Below, one piece after another: positions 6,780 through 10,231 of a stretch of 10,231 nt of DNA. A model generated the notes under the pieces. That model had not been told where the DNA came from. It saw nothing but the letters and a program-made list of their open reading frames with translations, and made no database searches. Within the stretch, counting starts at the first letter, position 1, and every line of letters starts with the position of its first letter. A program made the position numbers and the translations under genes. Source of the stretch: JAHJFW01 sp964595075 (GTDB lineage Bacteria > Patescibacteriota > Patescibacteriia > 2-12-FULL-60-25); contig CAZQNT010000036.1 of the NCBI GenBank assembly GCA_964595075.1, forward strand, positions 1-10,231. Reading direction: 5' to 3'.

Positions 6780-6876
6780 CGATACAAATGAGCGAGAATC
6801 TCGTATCCAAGCTGCCCGAGGGATGGCAGCGGTTCCTGTCGACCGTGCACGTGCACAGTCTCGCGACCGGCGTCCN
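6780..6876 (+). other. Start region of second paralog before the assembly gap
   Basis: The 5' end upstream of the gap encodes 29 residues (MSENLVSKLPEGWQRF...), in the same frame as the sequence after the gap given the stated 41 N. AAGGAGG (about 6773-6779) lies roughly 8 nt from the ATG. Frame agreement depends on the gap length being right. Confidence 0.5.
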
Positions 6877-7657
6877 NNNNNNNNNNNNNNNNNNNNNNNN
6901 NNNNNNNNNNNNNNNNTTCGTCAACGTCAGCGGCAAGACGGCCACGTTCTCGTGCGCCGTGATCAAGGACGCGCTGCCGCCCGAGCTCCGCGCCAAAATC
7001 CTGAAGGAGTGCACGGGCACGCACGAGAAGATCGCGCTCAAATGGAGCGCCGCCTACGCGGCCGTGTCCCTGCAGATCGCGCTCGACGAGATGGTCTGCC
7101 TGCCCGAGAACGTGCTCGAGAACTTCGATCCCGACGATCGCGTCCTCTATCTGGACACCCAGACGCTCTGGTCCTTCGAGATCGGAAGCGAGTACTGGGT
7201 GAATGCGACGAACGAGGTCGAGGGCGTGAGGAACCGCGAGCACATGCGGTTCGTGCTGGAGTCCGGGCTCAAGACCGAGCTGCTCACCCCCACCAACGTG
7301 ATCACTGGCGTGGGCTACAAGGCGCTCCTCGAGCACTTGCCCGACGAGTTGCTCGACCGCGCCATCAACGCGGTTCGAGAAGCCAACCCCAAGAGCCCGG
7401 AAGAGCATGACGTGGTGTGGCTCGGGGTCGTGACGCCCAAGGAGTTGGTCAAGTACGTGCCGCTCGACCACATCTACGCCGGTGTCGTCATCCCCATGGC
7501 CGAGCGCAACGAGTTCGTGGACCAGCCCGAACCCGCGGCGGTCTCGAACACCGAGCCGTCGCCCGAGGTGACGGTCGGGGCCGAGGAAGAGGTGGAGGTG
7601 GCGCTCGAGATCATGCAGCGCCCGCCCGTGGCGGAGAGCGACTCCCCAAAAGCGTAG
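6788..7657 (+). CDS. Hypothetical helical-repeat protein, zero-frame product
   Basis: This is the second member of the paralogous pair; the zero-frame product is 289 residues, of which about 14 are undetermined because of an N gap (residues 30-43). TAAGGAGG upstream fixes the ATG. Beyond the gap the protein aligns with the first paralog, including DALPPELRAKIL (61-72) with NALSGYDLLRGNIL, the TLWS core (127-130), and two C-terminal repeats (VITGVGYKALLEHLP at 171-185; VVTPKELVKYVP at 214-225). From about 244 it becomes an acidic, Pro-rich linker cut by TAG directly after the slippery site C_CCA_AAA. The -1 frame continues the linker into another helical domain, so the full product may be about 431 aa. 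Third codon positions are almost all G or C, unlike the metabolic genes. Function unknown. Confidence 0.78.
   Translation: MSENLVSKLPEGWQRFLSTVHVHSLATGVXXXXXXXXXXXXXXFVNVSGKTATFSCAVIKDALPPELRAKILKECTGTHEKIALKWSAAYAAVSLQIALDEMVCLPENVLENFDPDDRVLYLDTQTLWSFEIGSEYWVNATNEVEGVRNREHMRFVLESGLKTELLTPTNVITGVGYKALLEHLPDELLDRAINAVREANPKSPEEHDVVWLGVVTPKELVKYVPLDHIYAGVVIPMAERNEFVDQPEPAAVSNTEPSPEVTVGAEEEVEVALEIMQRPPVAESDSPKA
6876..6916. other. Assembly gap of 41 N
   Basis: Forty-one undetermined bases lie inside the second paralog. This looks like a scaffold join or masked low-coverage stretch, so gap length and the missing residues are uncertain. Confidence 0.99.
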
Positions 7658-7689
7658 AGGCGCCTGAGCCGCTGCCGGTTCAGGAGGCC
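7633..7689 (+). promoter_or_regulatory. Candidate programmed -1 ribosomal frameshift signal
   Basis: All parts of a bacterial -1 frameshift signal are present. The heptamer C_CCA_AAA (7645-7651) is in register with the zero frame, fitting X_XXY_YYZ. A Shine-Dalgarno-like GGAG (7633-7636) ends 8 nt upstream. The zero-frame stop TAG is at 7655-7657. Downstream, CCTGAGCCG (7663-7671) pairs with CGGTTCAGG (7676-7684) in a 9-bp stem with one G-U pair and a CTGC loop; GGC (7659-7661) can extend it with GCC (7687-7689), leaving a 7-nt spacer after the heptamer. The layout resembles the dnaX signal. C_CCA_AAA is not among the most efficient heptamers known, and a miscounted C or A run in the assembly would give the same picture. 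Confidence 0.5.
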
Positions 7690-8082
7690 AGCCCTCCGAC
7701 TCCTCCGCCGCCAAGCTCTCAAAACGGAAACGGCGGTGAACGGGAAGACGCCGCGGAGCAGCTCCAGGAACGCAGCGAATTGATCCTGAAGCTCAAGGCG
7801 GCGAAAATCCACGCGGACTTCTTCGCCAAGCTTCCGCTCAACGTTCTGCGGGGACTCTCGCTCATGATCACGGAGCGAGTCTGGATCAATCCGGAAAAGC
7901 TCCGTACGAAAAGCATGGCCGCGTACCTCATGTTCCGCGACCAAGCGACGTACACCACAGAAGCGCTGCTGGAGATGAGCAAGTCTCCTGAGCTGGTCGA
8001 GATGGCGTTCATCGACGCCCTCGACAGCGCCGACATGCGTCTCGCGCAGGATCTCATGGCTGCCAAGGCAAAGTCGTCCTGA
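7651..8082 (+). CDS. C-terminal helical domain, read in the -1 frame
   Basis: These 143 codons are open in the -1 frame relative to the upstream gene and end at TGA 8080-8082. There is no convincing independent start: the first usable codon is a TTG near 7780, and ATG appears only at 7864, inside the domain. The segment opens with a Pro-rich linker (SPPTPPPPSS) matching the Pro/Glu-rich linker left of the frame break, then a helical domain with FFAKLPLNVL and TTEALLEMSKSPELVEMA. FFAKLPLNVL resembles FFEIIPPRIL of the first paralog, and EALLEMSKSPEL resembles KALLEHLPDEL of the second, so it probably carries one more copy of the same repeat type. Codon use is less extreme at third positions than left of the break. 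Either a frameshifted fusion, or a separate fragment joined by error or recombination. Confidence 0.6.
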   Translation, partial: SVEAPEPLPVQEASPPTPPPPSSQNGNGGEREDAAEQLQERSELILKLKAAKIHADFFAKLPLNVLRGLSLMITERVWINPEKLRTKSMAAYLMFRDQATYTTEALLEMSKSPELVEMAFIDALDSADMRLAQDLMAAKAKSS

Positions 8083-8105
8083 TCCGCAGGACGCCTACTC
8101 ACAAC

Positions 8106-8135
8106 GCCCCCCGACGCAAGTCGCGGGGGCTTTTT
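8106..8135 (+). terminator. Rho-independent terminator
   Basis: GCCCCC (8106-8111) pairs with GGGGGC (8125-8130) and CGAC pairs with GTCG around a GCAA tetraloop, with one bulged C (8124); five T follow. It closes the second paralog's transcription unit 23 nt after the stop of the -1 frame, consistent with the long product being part of the same gene. Confidence 0.88.
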
Positions 8136-8179
8136 CATATAAATATATTTCATAAAAAGACTGTCCCTCCACTTTCAGC

Positions 8180-8330
8180 CCAAGGCGGATCTGCCTTTGG
8201 CATGAAACTATACAAATGTAAGGGGAGGTTAGGAGGGGTTATTTCGTGTTGAACGTATGATTCAGAATGCGGGGAGTAACCCCTTCTAACTCCCCCTTGC
8301 TCTTCATGCCTGAGGCAGATCCGCCTCAGG
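8180..8330. repeat. Nested MITE-like inverted repeat
   Basis: An outer pair (8180-8204 and 8305-8330) is reverse complementary with one gap and few mismatches; each arm is itself a hairpin, with CCTGAGGC/GCCTCAGG perfect on the right. An inner pair of 22-nt arms (8220-8241 and 8277-8298) matches at 19 of 22 positions, with the AGGGG...GGGGTTA character of common non-coding repeats. About 35 nt separates the inner arms. No transposase or ORF lies inside. It separates the paralog cassette from the second kinase and could fold into a cruciform-like RNA. Confidence 0.75.
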
Positions 8331-8350
8331 CGGAAAGGGGGAGGATTATT

Positions 8351-8370
8351 TGCTATACTACAATCATCCC
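8351..8370 (+). promoter_or_regulatory. Extended -10 promoter with very short leader
   Basis: TGCTATACT at 8351-8359 is a near-ideal extended -10 (TATACT at 8354-8359) with no clear -35. Transcription would start about 5 nt before the ATG at 8371, giving an almost leaderless mRNA; no Shine-Dalgarno sequence is present. The match to TGCTACACT before the gene at 122, and the CAATCAT shared just downstream, suggest a common promoter type. Confidence 0.6.
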
Positions 8371-9387
8371 ATGCAAAAAAACCCGTTTCAAAAAAAGGGA
8401 CGACATTCCGGATTCGACGTGCTAACCATTGGCGCGGCGACGCGTGACGTTTTTATTCAAAGCAAAAAATTCAAGAACGTCAAAGATCCTCTTGCCGCCG
8501 ACGGATTGGATGTGTGTTTTCCGCTTGGCGCAAAGATAGATCTTGATTCCGTCATATTCGAGACGGGCGGCGGAGCCACGAACGCGGCTGTAACTTTTTC
8601 ACGATTCGGGCTGCGCGCCGCATGCGCCGCGCGCGTCGGCAACGATCCCGGCGGGAACGAAATAGTCGCGCGGCTTAAATCCGAACGCATAGACACATCC
8701 GCAATCCAAACCGATCCGAAAAAAGCAACGGGCTATTCTCTCATCCTCGTCTCCAACAGCGGGCAACGCGCGATTCTTGTTTCGCGCGGCGCTTCAAACG
8801 AACTGGACGCGAAAGGCATCAATTGGAAAAAGATGAAGCCGGAATGGATTTATCTCACAAGCGTCGGAGGCAACATCAAAACACTTACAAGTATTTTTGA
8901 CGCGGCGCGCAAGCTCCGAATACACATCGCATGGAATCCGGGAAATGCGGAAATCGAATTGGGAATAAAAAAACTACTCCCCTTCCTCATCCAAACAGAC
9001 GTCTTAAACTTCAACCGCGAAGAAGCGGCGGCGCTCGCCGAAATCCCGCCGCGCGATTTGGAAAAAATCTTTCATCATCTCGGTATTTTGCCGCGACAAG
9101 CGCTTGTGGTGACGGACGGCGCGCAAGGCGCTTACGCTCACAGCCGCGGAGTAACTTGGTTCGCGCCCGCGATCCACGGCAAACGCGTAAATACCACTGG
9201 AGCAGGCGACGCCTTCGGTTCAGCATTCACGGCCGCCGCTATCACAACCGGAAATCTCGAAACAGCGCTTAGAGCCGGCATGCTAAACTCTTTCGGAGTA
9301 ATCACGCACATGGGAGCAAAAGCCGGGATCCTTCCAAAATTTCCAACAAAGACGGATCTTCAGCGTGTAAAAATAAAACGAATTTAG
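8371..9387 (+). CDS. PfkB/ribokinase-family sugar kinase, second copy
   Basis: This 338-aa protein is a second PfkB-fold kinase. GGGATNAAVTFSRFGLRAA at 67-85 is the substrate-side motif, and the signature TTGAGDAF at 275-282 places the catalytic base at Asp280. VVTDGAQGAYA at 246-256 precedes the nucleotide site. The overall order matches the kinase at 3658, and both begin with FD-x-x-x-IG and R-DVF, but they differ at most positions, so this is an old paralog rather than a recent copy. ATG 8371 is preferred over an in-frame TTG at 8350, because that TTG overlaps the -10 element. Substrate is undetermined: ribose, fructose, a sugar phosphate or a nucleoside are all possible. The transporter gene begins 10 nt after its stop, so the two are probably co-transcribed, raising the possibility of linked uptake and phosphorylation (weak inference). 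Confidence 0.9.
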   Translation: MQKNPFQKKGRHSGFDVLTIGAATRDVFIQSKKFKNVKDPLAADGLDVCFPLGAKIDLDSVIFETGGGATNAAVTFSRFGLRAACAARVGNDPGGNEIVARLKSERIDTSAIQTDPKKATGYSLILVSNSGQRAILVSRGASNELDAKGINWKKMKPEWIYLTSVGGNIKTLTSIFDAARKLRIHIAWNPGNAEIELGIKKLLPFLIQTDVLNFNREEAAALAEIPPRDLEKIFHHLGILPRQALVVTDGAQGAYAHSRGVTWFAPAIHGKRVNTTGAGDAFGSAFTAAAITTGNLETALRAGMLNSFGVITHMGAKAGILPKFPTKTDLQRVKIKRI

Positions 9388-9397
9388 GTTAGAGACG

Positions 9398-10231
9398 ATG
9401 TCGATCATCCAATCCATAAAACACTTCTTTTTAGAAAATCAAATAATGGTTGTTTTTTTAGGCATACTTGGAGGGTTCCTTTTTCCGAATACTTTCAAAC
9501 CGATCGCGCCGTACGGATCGTTCCTGCTCATGCTGATTTTCTTCACATCGAGCTTGCGACTGTCTTTAAACGAGCTAAAAAACTACGCAAAAGATTGGAA
9601 AATGGTTGCGCTGACGAGCTTGTTCATGCTCGTGTTTCTTCCTGTTGCGATGTGGCTTCCGCCAAGGATATTCGCGTCTGATTGGGCGTTGCCTTTCCTG
9701 ATCGTCGGAGCAATGCCGACCGGAATGACCATCGCGCTGATAGCGGAATATTTCGGAGGAAAAACTACGCTCGCGCTCGTAATCACCGCTGCCACATCGC
9801 TGCTCGCGCCATTCACGATTCCACTCGTTTTCCAGTTTCTTATAGGTAAAACAGTCCCGATTCCTGCGCTTAAACTTTTTCTAGACCTTCTTTACACGAT
9901 CGCTCTGCCTTTCGCCGTCGCCGCGTTCGTACAGCGCAAGGCGAAAAAATTCGTCAAACGGCACGACGCGTGGTGGCGGCAAATTTCGATTATCGCGTTC
10001 GGCGTACTTGTCGCAGGAATCGTAGCGGATACTACAGCCGGTTCAACGATAGTCCTCGGATGGGATGAGGTCGGCATTTTGATCGTCATGCTAATCTATC
10101 TCGCGGGCCTCACGTGGCTGGCGTACGTAATGGCGTGGTGGCGATCCCCCGGAGAGAAAGCCACCATTGCGTTAAGCATGATATACATGAACAATACGCT
10201 TGCGCTTTTCATCGGCAACAAATACTTTAGC
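9398..10231 (+). CDS. SBF/BASS-family transporter, partial at 3' end
   Basis: The window holds the first 278 codons and ends before a stop. The protein is strongly hydrophobic, with about eight or nine membrane segments (approximately 14-32, 38-54, 68-87, 98-116, 124-147, 158-178, 196-212, 226-248, and one starting near 256). GAMPTGMTIALIAEYFGGKT (104-123), followed by TSLLAPFTIPL, is typical of the bile acid:sodium symporter (SBF, PF01758) superfamily, and MNNTLAL at 264-270 fits the conserved Asn region in the second half. Members import organic anions with sodium; the arsenite exporter Acr3 is a relative, but I see no arsenic-gene context. Expected full length is about 300-330 aa, so little is missing. 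Upstream AGAGACG is only a weak ribosome site, and the gene starts 10 nt after the kinase stop. Confidence 0.85.
   Translation, partial: MSIIQSIKHFFLENQIMVVFLGILGGFLFPNTFKPIAPYGSFLLMLIFFTSSLRLSLNELKNYAKDWKMVALTSLFMLVFLPVAMWLPPRIFASDWALPFLIVGAMPTGMTIALIAEYFGGKTTLALVITAATSLLAPFTIPLVFQFLIGKTVPIPALKLFLDLLYTIALPFAVAAFVQRKAKKFVKRHDAWWRQISIIAFGVLVAGIVADTTAGSTIVLGWDEVGILIVMLIYLAGLTWLAYVMAWWRSPGEKATIALSMIYMNNTLALFIGNKYFS

Noticed and set aside
7417..7650. Upstream part of the -1 frame, open from a GTG at 7417
   Set aside because: Its product is an Arg/Gly-rich shadow (for example GRGRGGGG) of the real frame. Only the part after about 7651 reads like a protein.
6677..7714. A long minus-strand open frame of about 345 codons opposite the second paralog
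   Set aside because: It arises because the + strand gene has almost only G/C third positions, which removes stops from the antisense frame. Its translation is His/Arg/Leu-rich with no domain, and the + strand gene has a ribosome site, a paralog and a terminator.
9398..10231. Arsenite exporter Acr3 as a specific call for the transporter
   Set aside because: No arsR, arsC or other arsenic gene is nearby, and the visible motifs fit the general SBF superfamily; the C-terminus is missing.

Overview
The window looks like a chromosome fragment from a small-genome bacterium of the Candidate Phyla Radiation (Patescibacteria, Parcubacteria-like). This is an inference from several traits: a transketolase split into separate N- and C-terminal genes, a compressed sugar-phosphate gene set, very short gaps between genes, many starts without a Shine-Dalgarno sequence, and intergenic gaps filled with short inverted or tandem repeats. 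TGA is used as a stop (6614 and 8080), so the recoded TGA-glycine code of Gracilibacteria/Absconditabacteria does not apply. All supported genes are on the + strand.

Layout. Positions 1-121 hold a repeat fragment, a Rho-independent terminator and a short-leader promoter. Positions 122-5616 are a probable operon: a DUF4349 membrane protein, the two transketolase halves, an unrecognised helical protein, a PfkB-family sugar kinase and a class II fructose-bisphosphate aldolase. Kinase, aldolase and transketolase together would interconvert hexose, pentose and triose phosphates; the kinase may supply the phosphofructokinase step.

Positions 5617-8135 are different in character. An inverted-repeat element (5625-5709) is followed by two genes, each with its own candidate promoter, a strong AAGGAG ribosome site and its own terminator. 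Their products (269 aa; 289 aa, or about 431 aa if frameshifted) are clear paralogs of each other and match no family I recognise. The second gene carries a 41-N assembly gap and ends in a TAG directly after the slippery heptamer C_CCA_AAA. A hairpin follows, and a -1 frame continues the same proline/acidic linker into a further helical domain. This is a candidate programmed -1 ribosomal frameshift, with a homopolymer sequencing error or chimeric assembly as the main rivals. Codon use also changes near the same point.

Positions 8136-8370 hold a nested MITE-like inverted repeat and a second short-leader promoter. Positions 8371-10231 carry a second, divergent PfkB-family kinase and, 10 nt after it, the first 278 codons of a bile acid:sodium symporter (SBF) family transporter cut off by the window end.
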